Origin: JANSWY01 sp965243755 | GTDB lineage: Bacteria; Bacteroidota; Bacteroidia; Cytophagales; Cyclobacteriaceae | Assembly (NCBI GenBank): GCA_965243755.1 | Contig: CBDEVW010000007.1 | Location: 62,001 to 126,000 of the forward strand | Reading direction: 5' to 3' | Length of the DNA stretch: 64,000 nt | Shown: positions 27,768 to 37,000 of the stretch, in pieces | How the letters are laid out: each line of letters begins with the position of its first letter | Numbering within the stretch: position 1 is the first letter of the stretch | Program-made: the position numbers and the translations under genes | Notes under the pieces: generated by a model | The model's database searches: none | The model's input: the letters and a program-made list of their open reading frames with translations, nothing else | What the model was told of the DNA's origin: nothing

Positions 27768-28859
27768 ATGCAATTTCACGTTTCACCTATTCAGCTCATT
27801 ACTGTGTGTGCAGTGATCAATGGGTTTGTATTTGGTTTCCTGCTTATTCAAAAAAAGGAGAATCAGCAGGCCAATCGTTTCCTTTCATTGATGATTTTGT
27901 CCATGTGCCTGACGTTGACACCACTGATTCTTGACATGGCTGTCTGGAATAATTACCAATGGTTGGCTTGGCTCCCTTTTTCTCTTTCCTATTGGATAGG
28001 GCCTTCCTTTTATTGCTATATAAAAACTCTGACAAAGGGACCTGGGTTCAAAAAACAAGACCTTTGGCACTTCTCGCCAATCATCCTGAACTATGTACAT
28101 AGCGCTTATCACGCATTGTTGAATAACTCAAACCCATGGCCATATTTTCATCACATAGCCGAAATATTTGAATCAGCAGCCATACTTTCGATTGCTATCT
28201 ATTTGATCCTATCCTTCAGGTTAATCAAACAATACAGGATATCATTGTTTGATAATGTCTCCAATATCGAAAGGGTAGACCTGCGATGGGTTAGTCACAT
28301 TATTTACTTAATCGGTGGGGTTTGCTTTCTAATTGTTGTGTTCTTAGTGGTCAGTACGCTTGCTGGTGGTAGATATACATTAAAGGAGTGGGATGATCCA
28401 AGGGCTTTTTTATTGCTCATTTACTCGGGCATCTTATACTGGATCAGCATCAGTGGTTTTAAGCAAGCTCAAATACATCAGATCCCTGCCCATGCAGAAG
28501 ACGAAGAAGAAGCTAAAAGACCCTCTGAAATTGTCAGAAAACTTGATGAAACCATACGGGACCAGAAACTATACTTAAACCCGGAACTGTCCCTGAAAGA
28601 CCTGAGCCGGGCGGTTGACATATCTGAGCGCACCATATCCGATACTATCAATCAGGAATTAAATAAGAACTTTTATCAATTGATCAATGAATACCGCGTA
28701 GAGGAAATCAAAAGATTGCTGCTAGACCGTGGCAATGATCATATGAAGATAATGAGTCTGGCCATGGAGGCAGGGTTCAATTCCAAGGCAAGCTTTAACA
28801 GGGTTTTTAAGCAGGTCACCGGACAAACCCCCAGGGAATTCAAGGCCGGAAATGCCTGA
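27768..28859 (+). CDS. AraC-family regulator with membrane-spanning N-terminus
   Basis: The protein has ~363 aa from the ATG at 27768; a TTG at 27744 would add eight residues. The N-terminal ~245 residues hold about seven hydrophobic helices (LITVCAVINGFVFGFLLI, LAWLPFSLSYWIGPSFYCYI, IIYLIGGVCFLIVVFLVVS, FLLLIYSGILYWISISGF). The C-terminal ~105 residues are an AraC-type double HTH: LSLKDLSRAVDISERTISDT, NFYQLINEYRVEEIKRLL, IMSLAMEAGFNSKASFNRVF and TGQTPREFK. This layout is a common Bacteroidota one-component membrane regulator that senses an unknown signal. It is divergent from the CHAT gene and 103 bp upstream of the hydrolase gene, which is its likeliest target. Confidence 0.88.
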   Translation: MQFHVSPIQLITVCAVINGFVFGFLLIQKKENQQANRFLSLMILSMCLTLTPLILDMAVWNNYQWLAWLPFSLSYWIGPSFYCYIKTLTKGPGFKKQDLWHFSPIILNYVHSAYHALLNNSNPWPYFHHIAEIFESAAILSIAIYLILSFRLIKQYRISLFDNVSNIERVDLRWVSHIIYLIGGVCFLIVVFLVVSTLAGGRYTLKEWDDPRAFLLLIYSGILYWISISGFKQAQIHQIPAHAEDEEEAKRPSEIVRKLDETIRDQKLYLNPELSLKDLSRAVDISERTISDTINQELNKNFYQLINEYRVEEIKRLLLDRGNDHMKIMSLAMEAGFNSKASFNRVFKQVTGQTPREFKAGNA

Positions 28860-28871
28860 AAATGCAGGTAA

Positions 28872-28899
28872 TGAGACTTACTTACCGCAACTGAGACTT
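28872..28899 (+). promoter_or_regulatory. Direct repeat in front of the hydrolase gene
   Basis: TGAGACTT occurs at 28872-28879 and again at 28892-28899, a 20-bp period, in the 103-bp gap between the AraC-type gene and the hydrolase lipoprotein gene. AraC-family proteins bind direct repeats about two turns apart, so this is a candidate site. Evidence is limited to the repeat and its position. Confidence 0.35.
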
Positions 28900-28962
28900 T
28901 ATCTTAATCGCAAGACGCTAATTTGCTGGTAGTGCCTAATACAAACTCAAACCAACAAGAAA

Positions 28963-30561
28963 ATGCGATTACTCTTTATTTTTTCGACCATTACAGTGTT
29001 ATATGCATGCCAGGCAGATCAGGTTACCAGTGATAGACCACCCATGATGGGAAATCTGGTATTGGGAGAACATGCGGTGGGGTACAAAACAATCTTCACC
29101 TACGATCAAACAAAAAATGGGGTGCCGTATTCCGATTGGGATGGTAACCTGACCCATAACCACCACCCAGAGCTGGGACGTCAGTTTCAGATAAATGTTT
29201 GGTACCCGGCAGAAAGTGGTTCAGGTGACCCCATTAAGTATGCCCATTATGTTGATCTAAAGGGTAGACAAACAGATTTTGGCGAGTCAGAAGTGCAGAA
29301 GACATTTGCCAGGCAGACGTTTATTAAACAGACGCAGGACCTTGGTAATGTTACCATTGGTGTACTGGGGACTACTAAGGAAGATTTCACCAATGAGCAT
29401 CTCGATCAACTATTGGAGTTAGCGGTACATGGTCGTCACAATGCTGCACCTGCTGAAGGGAAATTTCCGGTTGTGATCTATCCAAACGGTGGTAGCCCGG
29501 CATTTCAAAGCATCACCTGTGAATACCTGGCAAGTCATGGGTATGTGGTGGTAGCCTTCTCACCTAAAGGTCGATTTTCTTCTGCAATGGAAGTGTCTGC
29601 CATAGGGTTGGAAGTAGCCGTTGATGATATTGAATTTGTGTTGGGAATAGTGAGTGAAGAACCTAACGTTGATATGAATAAAGTAGCGATTGTTGCCAAT
29701 GCGATCTCCTCTTCTGTAGGAGCTGCTGCTATTGCCAGAAACGACAAGCTCAAGGCACTGATCAGCCTGGAGGGAGGACTTCCAAGCGCCTTTGAACAGG
29801 GCCTTTTGAATGAGTCTGTCTTTTACTTACCAGAGCACATTACTGCTCCCATCTTAGTTATTTATTCATCACACCCATCAATTGACCCAAAATACATTTT
29901 TCAACTAAAATACGCAGACAGGTATTTTGCCAGGTTCCCGAATATGTCTGAATTTGTCATGCTTAATTATGGCATGTTCGATGCTTTTGTTCCAAACATT
30001 CTGGGTGAACATCGGGGAAATACACAAAGAGGGTTCGAAGAAGCCCATCAACTGATGCTGAGGTTCCTGAAGCAAAAAATCAATGAGGACACTGAAAAAA
30101 TTTTCGATGCATCCTTCCTAAGTGCATGTACGGAGATTGACAGTGTGTTTGTTAAGGCCGCAATTCCAGCGCCACCAAACATTGCATGGCTGAAAGATCT
30201 GTTCATGAAAGGTGGATTTGACGAGATAGCCCGTATTTATAATGAGTTGAAGGCCAATGGCAACCCTCAGCCATTTGCTATGGCATTTTACAAGGATTTC
30301 CGGAGTTGGCTGGCCTGGCAGAAAGATGAAGATTACACCTACCGCCAGAGACTGTACGAACTGGCTTACGACAGTTATCCGGCATCCGCCCGAATAAACT
30401 ATTACCTCGCCTATTATTCAATGCAGGTAGGTCAAAAGACAAAAGCCATCAAACATTACCGTCAGGCACTTTCCCTTGCCGAAGGAGACCCGGAACTTTC
30501 TCCTAAGGAGCGTGAGAACCTTATTAATTATTCGAAGCAAGATTTGGAGGAATTAAACTAG
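28963..30561 (+). CDS. Alpha/beta-hydrolase-like lipoprotein with C-terminal TPR
   Basis: This 532-aa protein has a lipoprotein signal (FIFSTITVLYAC). The N-terminal ~370 residues look like a dienelactone-hydrolase/PAF-acetylhydrolase type alpha/beta fold: FQINVWYPAE, FPVVIYPNGGSPAFQSITCE, YLASHGYVVVAFSPKG, VDDIEFVLG and VDMNKVAIVANAISSSVGAA. The nucleophile elbow normally reads GxSxG; here the aligned stretch is ANAISSS, so the usual first Gly is absent and catalytic competence is doubtful. The C-terminal ~140 residues are helical and TPR-like (ARINYYLAYYSMQVGQKTKA). The substrate is unknown. It follows the AraC-type regulator and ends before a hairpin terminator. Confidence 0.7.
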   Translation: MRLLFIFSTITVLYACQADQVTSDRPPMMGNLVLGEHAVGYKTIFTYDQTKNGVPYSDWDGNLTHNHHPELGRQFQINVWYPAESGSGDPIKYAHYVDLKGRQTDFGESEVQKTFARQTFIKQTQDLGNVTIGVLGTTKEDFTNEHLDQLLELAVHGRHNAAPAEGKFPVVIYPNGGSPAFQSITCEYLASHGYVVVAFSPKGRFSSAMEVSAIGLEVAVDDIEFVLGIVSEEPNVDMNKVAIVANAISSSVGAAAIARNDKLKALISLEGGLPSAFEQGLLNESVFYLPEHITAPILVIYSSHPSIDPKYIFQLKYADRYFARFPNMSEFVMLNYGMFDAFVPNILGEHRGNTQRGFEEAHQLMLRFLKQKINEDTEKIFDASFLSACTEIDSVFVKAAIPAPPNIAWLKDLFMKGGFDEIARIYNELKANGNPQPFAMAFYKDFRSWLAWQKDEDYTYRQRLYELAYDSYPASARINYYLAYYSMQVGQKTKAIKHYRQALSLAEGDPELSPKERENLINYSKQDLEELN

Positions 30562-30664
30562 AACTTTGAGGCATATATTTTTAAAAAATTCCTTTTACAT
30601 AGAATGAAGACCGCCACAAGCCTTTTATTGGGGTCGTGCTTGTTGAATGGATAAAACTCTGGTG

Positions 30665-30692
30665 TTACCTGATCTTTTATGTCAGGTAATTT
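30665..30692 (+). terminator. Hairpin terminator after the hydrolase gene
   Basis: TTACCTGA and TCAGGTAA form a perfect 8-bp stem around a 9-nt loop, followed by TTT. It lies about 100 bp after the hydrolase stop and 40 bp before the sensor-kinase start, so it could instead act as a leader structure. Confidence 0.55.
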
Positions 30693-30731
30693 GACTGTTT
30701 GCTTTATATTTAATTATCCTATTCGACAAAG

Positions 30732-32939
30732 ATGCAACAATACAGTTCTGAAAAAATATCCGAAGGAATAAAGCGATTGGTTTTGACGCTTGTCATTATG
30801 ATAAGCGCTTTGCAATTAGCTTTTTCTCAAATTAGTAAAGGTGATTCAGCTGTTTTTCAAAGGACTGATAGCTTATACAATGTCATTTATGATTTAATGT
30901 TAGCAGGTACATCCGGTGATAGTACAAAAAAACTGACACTTGATTTAATTGAAGAGACTTCAATTCATCAAGACTCCATTGCACTTGCATATGCCACCAG
31001 GTTATACGGAACATGGCACTTTTTTCAAGGAGATTTTGATGGTGCTATCGAGCAATACGAATTAGCACTTGAAATTGCCAGCAAGAGGACGAGTAAAGGG
31101 CTTGCCAGGTACTATCAGGCTTTAGGGGTAACATACGAACGCAAGGCAAACTTCGAGCAGGCATTTAAGTACTATACAGATGGATTAAATTTAGCAAGCC
31201 AGGAGTCTGATACCTCTTCAATAATACTATTTTCTCATGGGTTAATGAATAGTTACAGGCTTACCAGAGAAAATTTGAAGGCTATTAAGTATGGCTTGAG
31301 AGGGTTAAATATGGCACTGAAACTGTCTCATGAAAGAATTCCAAACATCATGCTTGACCTGGCCTGGAATTATCAATTAGTAAAAAAGTATGATTCCGCC
31401 GCTTACTATACAAAAAGGGCCCTGGAATACATTGATCCTGCCAAAAATGTTTATTTGTACTATTCGGCCAACAAGAGGTTAGGGCAGACTCTTCGGCCTT
31501 CAGAAGCATATGATTTAGCACTGTTGCATTTCAATGAGGCACTTGCTATTGCGGAAAAGTATAATTGGCAAGCGCAGTTGGCAGACATGTATCATAATAA
31601 GGCGATGCTGTATAATGATATGAATCAATACCGCGATGCATTAGATATGCTTGAAAAAGGCATTAAGCTTAAATTAAACCATGCTCAATATGTTGACTTA
31701 TATAGTTCGAAAAGTTACACGCATGAGCTTGCAGGTGAATACGTGGAGGCATTGGAATCTTATAAGATGTTTAACAAATATTATGATTCCCTGAGGGATC
31801 AACGATATAAGAAGGATATAGCTGAGTTAGAGGTCAGGTTTGAAACGCTAGAAAAGGAACGTGAGGTAGAGAAACTTAATAAGGATGTCTTGTTGTTGGA
31901 AACGCAGCAACAGATTGCAAAATTAAGGCTGATAATAATTATTGTTGTCACAGCCATCATATTGCTCGCTGGATTTTTTATCGCAAGATTTTTGATTTTA
32001 AAGAAAGAACGTAAGTCCAGAGAATTAAAGGAAATCAGTGATTTCAAAGAAGCAATGACTGGCATGATTGCTCATGACCTAAAAAATCCATTAAGCATTC
32101 TGCTCAATTATAATGGGGGAGATCAGACTACCAAACAGATGGCAGGACAGATGCTTCAACTGGTGAATAATATGATCGATGTTCACAAGTTTGAGAGTAC
32201 GGAAGTTAAACTTAACCTTGAGGGGTGTCTGATTGAGCAAATTGCTGGTGAAGCAGTTGATCAGGTTAGACATCTGCTCGTAGAAAAAAACATTAAGGTT
32301 TCACTTAATTTGGATGCAACACCGGTTCTGGTGGATAAAATCATATTGGTTCGTGTAATGGTGAACTTCCTTACAAATGCAATAAAGTTTTCCCCTGCAA
32401 ACAGTGAAATTCTCATCAATTCAACTGAACAAGACGAATTGGTTTCCATAGCAATTAAAGATCAGGGCAAAGGTATCCCTGGAGATGATATTGAGAAGGT
32501 ATTCGAATCATTTGGACAGCTAGAGGCTTTAGCATCAGGAGGTGTTGGGTCTACCGGACTAGGCCTTACTTTCTGTAAATTAGCGCTGGCTGCACATGGA
32601 AGTGAAATAAACGTCGTTTCTGAAGAAGGGACAGGCACTACTTTCACTTTTACCCTGAGAAAAGCAAATAGCATTGCCGACAATTCCACAGTAGAGCAAA
32701 CTGAATCTTACGTGTTTACCATTCCCAAAGAGGATTTGAAGTATATCCTAGAAAAGGTTCCAGTTTTAAGGGCAATGAAATTGTACCAGGCTCCTGAGAT
32801 GGAGCAAATACTGGAATCTGTCAAATCACGGAGTGAAGCTAGTAGCAATTGGGTAGATTCTGTATTGAATGCTGCTTACTCCGGAAACCAACAATACTTT
32901 GATGAATTACTAAAGTTGCCTGAAAAGGAAAAACACTAG
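30732..32939 (+). CDS. TPR sensor histidine kinase
   Basis: This 735-aa protein has an N-terminal hydrophobic export signal (LVLTLVIMISALQLAFSQ), periplasmic TPR repeats (~60-370, such as FFQGDFDGAIEQYELALEIA), a short coiled coil and one transmembrane helix (LIIIIVVTAIILLAGFFIAR, ~397-416). The HisKA-type segment has His448 in MIAHDLKNPLS. The HATPase_c domain has the N box (VNFLTNAIKFSP), G1 (IKDQGKGIP) and G2 (GSTGLGLTFCK). The last ~80 residues are an extra helical tail (YVFTIPKEDLKYILEKVP) not typical of the family. It is convergent with the response regulator on the other strand, and their stop codons overlap. They may be partners, but convergent order is unusual for a two-component pair. 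Confidence 0.88.
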   Translation: MQQYSSEKISEGIKRLVLTLVIMISALQLAFSQISKGDSAVFQRTDSLYNVIYDLMLAGTSGDSTKKLTLDLIEETSIHQDSIALAYATRLYGTWHFFQGDFDGAIEQYELALEIASKRTSKGLARYYQALGVTYERKANFEQAFKYYTDGLNLASQESDTSSIILFSHGLMNSYRLTRENLKAIKYGLRGLNMALKLSHERIPNIMLDLAWNYQLVKKYDSAAYYTKRALEYIDPAKNVYLYYSANKRLGQTLRPSEAYDLALLHFNEALAIAEKYNWQAQLADMYHNKAMLYNDMNQYRDALDMLEKGIKLKLNHAQYVDLYSSKSYTHELAGEYVEALESYKMFNKYYDSLRDQRYKKDIAELEVRFETLEKEREVEKLNKDVLLLETQQQIAKLRLIIIIVVTAIILLAGFFIARFLILKKERKSRELKEISDFKEAMTGMIAHDLKNPLSILLNYNGGDQTTKQMAGQMLQLVNNMIDVHKFESTEVKLNLEGCLIEQIAGEAVDQVRHLLVEKNIKVSLNLDATPVLVDKIILVRVMVNFLTNAIKFSPANSEILINSTEQDELVSIAIKDQGKGIPGDDIEKVFESFGQLEALASGGVGSTGLGLTFCKLALAAHGSEINVVSEEGTGTTFTFTLRKANSIADNSTVEQTESYVFTIPKEDLKYILEKVPVLRAMKLYQAPEMEQILESVKSRSEASSNWVDSVLNAAYSGNQQYFDELLKLPEKEKH

Positions 32940-33805
32940 AGCTGCAGTATGAACTCTCTTAGATCAGCATCATCATCCAACTTCATTTTTTTCTTCATTC
33001 TGTAGAGTGCGGTTCGTATACTGGCATGGGTAATATTGAGCAAACGGGATATCTGCTTGTTGTCCATCCTCATCCTCAGATAAGCACAAAGCTTCATGTC
33101 CTTGTTGGTAATATTAAACTGCTTCAATTGCTCAAAAAAATTTGGATGAACTTCATCAAAGTGAATCTTAAAGGTATTCCAACTGTGATCGACCTCCAGA
33201 TGGTTGGAAACTCGTCGCTGCATTTTCTTAATGGCCACTTCCACTTCCTGCGGACGTTCTTTGTTGAGTTTTTGCAATTCCGATAAATCGTTATGAAACT
33301 CCTTCAATAAAGCATTCTTTTCCACAATCAACATAGAGGTTGTGCTGAGCTTTCGATCCTTCAGCTCTAAATCATTCTTTAGCAAACCTTGAATAGCTTT
33401 GTGTTGAGCATCTATTCTTAATGCCGTATTGATACGTGCCCGTAATTCTATAAAATCAATTGGTTTCCTTACATAATCAGTGGCACCTGCCTCCAATGCA
33501 ACTTTGAGATCCTCTGAAGATGTCATTCTTCCGGTTAAAATGACAACTGGGATATGATGCGTCTCGTTGTGATTTCTGAGATTCCTGGTAGCCTCAATTC
33601 CATTCATTCTTGGCATGTCCCAATCCATAATAATAAGATCTGGGATTTCCTGTCTTGCAGCTTCAATGGCCATTTCACCATTCGAAGAGCTTATTATTTC
33701 GACATCCTCATCATACGACTTGACATTACCAGCAACCAACCTGATAATTTCCATGTTGTCGTCAACGATCAGAATTTTCTTTCCATTTAAACTGCCATCA
33801 CTCAT
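32936..33805 (-). CDS. Response regulator with helical output domain
   Basis: The protein has 289 aa from the ATG at 33803-33805; a TTG at 33844 would add 13 residues. The receiver domain is intact: KILIVDDN, the phospho-acceptor Asp in LIIMDWDMPRMNG, VVILTGR and ATDYVRKPID. A coiled coil follows (~130-195). The C-terminus (HPNFFEQLKQFNITNKDMKL, ISRLLNITHASIRTALYRMK) is the LuxR-like HTH type found in Bacteroidota TPR-kinase systems, so it is likely a DNA-binding regulator. It is divergent from the giant adhesin gene, with paired palindromic sites between them, and could control itself and the adhesin. Confidence 0.85.
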   Translation of the reverse strand: MSDGSLNGKKILIVDDNMEIIRLVAGNVKSYDEDVEIISSSNGEMAIEAARQEIPDLIIMDWDMPRMNGIEATRNLRNHNETHHIPVVILTGRMTSSEDLKVALEAGATDYVRKPIDFIELRARINTALRIDAQHKAIQGLLKNDLELKDRKLSTTSMLIVEKNALLKEFHNDLSELQKLNKERPQEVEVAIKKMQRRVSNHLEVDHSWNTFKIHFDEVHPNFFEQLKQFNITNKDMKLCAYLRMRMDNKQISRLLNITHASIRTALYRMKKKMKLDDDADLREFILQL

Positions 33806-33901
33806 ATGACAATGGTAGCTATTCTTTGACTTTTCTGAAACCAATATTGAGTGTATTTATGCATTAATTTCTGCACAAACCGGGGATTTATTCATTGATG
33901 T

Positions 33902-33951
33902 TGACAACTTGTCTATGCTTCATCACAATACTGCTGACACCTTGTCTATGC
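33902..33951. promoter_or_regulatory. Paired palindromic sites between response regulator and adhesin
   Basis: TGACAACTTGTCTATGC (33902-33918) and TGACACCTTGTCTATGC (33935-33951) differ at one base and start 33 bp apart, about three helical turns. The core GACAACTTGTC is an inverted repeat with 5-bp arms. They lie in the divergent promoter region of the response regulator (minus) and the giant adhesin (plus), a good place for an operator bound by a dimeric regulator. The binder is unknown. Confidence 0.5.
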
Positions 33952-34062
33952 ACAGAATTAGTAATGCTTTAGTGGTTGATTCAACTTTGTAAAACAAGAT
34001 TAGAGATTTCCAACCTTACTTAAAATCCAGCAGATGAAATACTAATTAATCCTTTGTTAAAG

Positions 34063-37000
34063 ATGAATATAACGAGCAAACTACCAAGAGAAAATCACCT
34101 AGTGGCCTGTACTAAAAACGGGTTTAACTCCGTTCAAAGCATCCGGGCGCCTTATCCAAAAGTTGACGTGTCCTTCCAGGCATTGCAAAAATTATTTTTT
34201 CCAGCACTGGCAATGATATTTTTGTTGCTTGCCAGCTCATCATTCGCCCAGGAGATCGTTAATGAAGGATCAGGAGACAATTTTTTAGGTGCTTCTCACC
34301 CCACTACTCCATTAAATGGTTACCAACAGGTTCAGGGGTCAGTTTTTGGTGGTGACCCTGATGATTACTATAGAATAGAGAAGAGTGCTACCAATAAATA
34401 CTTTTATCATAATTTCGAGGGCACCAATCTTTATGAGATATATCTCGTTCAGGCCACTGGCTCTTATTCAGGATCACCAGTTACAGAAACTTTGATCCTC
34501 AACAATCTGAATGCTCAGCACCCGCTACTGTTAGATTATGAATCTGGGGATTACTACTATTCCCTCAGGTTTAAGAATGTAGCCAATGGTTCGTATAGTG
34601 TTAAAATTAATACGACTGGTGCCACTTATTGCAATACCCCGGGCGCAGCACCTCAATCGGCTGTGATTACACCTTCACCAACCAGTTTGAACTTAGGGAG
34701 TATTGTGCCTGGTAGTGGGGGAAGTACAGGCTATATTGTGAAAATAAATACAGTGAATAGCTTCACTACATTATTAAACAATGCAGACAATCTACCGGTC
34801 TCTGGCGGTTTAGAATATTCGGGTTCAGGAGAGCAGGTGGTGTATGTTGGTACCTCAGAGACCCCTAACATTGACGTCACCGGACTAGCTCCAGGCACGA
34901 CCTATTTTACCAAAATATATGCTTACAATCAGTGTGAAAGTAACTTTTATTTCTACGAGAATAACGGGCTGGTCACTGAGCACCGTACCTGTGGCGGACT
35001 TTCAGCGTCTCACAACATTTCGATCACTCCCGGGGCAATTACAGCAAGGATAGACTCCTATGATGCAAGCACAAATGCTGACGGCTATGTGGTCATGCTA
35101 AATAACTTTAATTATTTCGACGATCTTGTCGATGGGTCATCCTTACCATCAGCCAATACTGTTTGGGCAAATGGTGGAGGCCAGGCGGTATATGTCGGAA
35201 ACTCTACAAGCCCGGGGATTGAGGTGTCAGGTCTTTCTTCAGGAGGCAACAATTATTTTGTCAAGGTTTTTCCTTATGATTTTTGCGGAGGACAGTATTA
35301 CTTCAACAATTCTGGGTCAATACAATCTTTTATTACTTGTCCTATGCCCAATGCGGTCTCTGACATCACCTTCCATGCAGTAGGTACTGATTTTATCCAG
35401 TTTTATTCATTCACCGGATCATCTAATGGAGCAGACGGGTATGTAATCCGAATGAATGAATCCAATAGTTTTACAACACCGGTACAAGGTGCATCTCTAC
35501 CTTCAGCAAACCTAACGTATGGTGGAGGGGAGCAAGTGGTATATGTTGGGAGTAGTACCACACCTGATTTTGTAGTGAATGGACTGACAGAGAACACTAC
35601 TTACTATTTCAATGTCTACGCCTATTCAGACTGCAACGGCTTCAGGGTATACGATCCGGTTGGGACGACTGTCTCTCAGCTTAACGTCAAAACACTCCCC
35701 ACCATTACATTCAGTGACATCATCAAAAGCTATGGTGATGCGAATTTCGATTTAGCTGCCACATCCAATTCGACAGGTCAGATTACCTACTCGATAGAAG
35801 GAATTGCAAACGGCACTTCTTTATCTGGAACCAATAATCAAACGGTGACCCTGGGTGATCCAGGTACCGTGACTATTCGGGCTACAGTCGCAGCGGATGC
35901 AGATTTCAATACGGGCACAAAAGATATTACGCTAACGATCAATAAAGCCATCCCAACAATTGATAACTTTTCAGATCTATTATATGCCCTTGGAGATCCG
36001 GATGATGTGCTTGCTGCTACTTCTAACTCTACCGGAACAATTTCTTACTCTTTGGTTGGAGATGCAAATGGAAATGTGCTATCAGGCACAAACAACTCAA
36101 CTTTGACACCTGGTAATGTAGGCACAGCCATTTTACGTGCTACTGTAGCTGAGGATGCCAATTATCAATCAACCTTTAAGGATGTATTTATCACCGTCAA
36201 TAACCCTCAAACTATTTATGGGGTCGGGTACAATGATAACGCCGTAACTTCAACGCTCTATAAGGTATCAAATGGCGGAACACCCGAAGTGCTACGGACA
36301 TGGACCAGTGGAGGAGCTGGCCCTACTGGAAACTGCATTTTAATTGGTGATACGTTCTATTGTGCTGAAAATGACACCAATGGTGGAAATGGTAGTGTAT
36401 TCAAAATCAAAACGGATGGTACAGGATATCAGGAATTGTTAGCAGGATCTCCGGTGACCTATGGAGGATTCAGCTCAGGACTGGTGTATGCCAATGGTAA
36501 ACTATGGGGTATTTATAATACTGATGCAACGAATACAGATGGAGGTATTTACAGCATAAATACGGATGGTAGCAATTTCACTGTGGAACAAACCATAAGT
36601 GGAATTTCGTCTGGAAAAGCAAACCATGGGGGGTTGGTAGAAGCAGGAGGAAAGCTATGGGGAGTAGCAGTCAATCATTTATTCTCTATCAATGTGGATG
36701 GTACCGGATATACTTCCTACACGCAGTATACACTAGATGTCAATGCTGGCACTCCAGCCTTTATCAATGGTAAGGTCTACGGGACGTTTGATTTGATGTT
36801 CACGCCTTCATTTTATGCTGAAGGAGGTATTTACGCTATAGATACCGATGGAAGTAATTTTAACATCATTACTGATTTTCAAACTTTAGCATCTTTAACT
36901 GGTCCAAAAAGTAATCTGGTAGAGCATGAAGGAAAAATCTGGGGTGTGGCTGGTACCAACATTTTCAGTGTTGATTATGATGGGACCGGAGCTACGCTGG

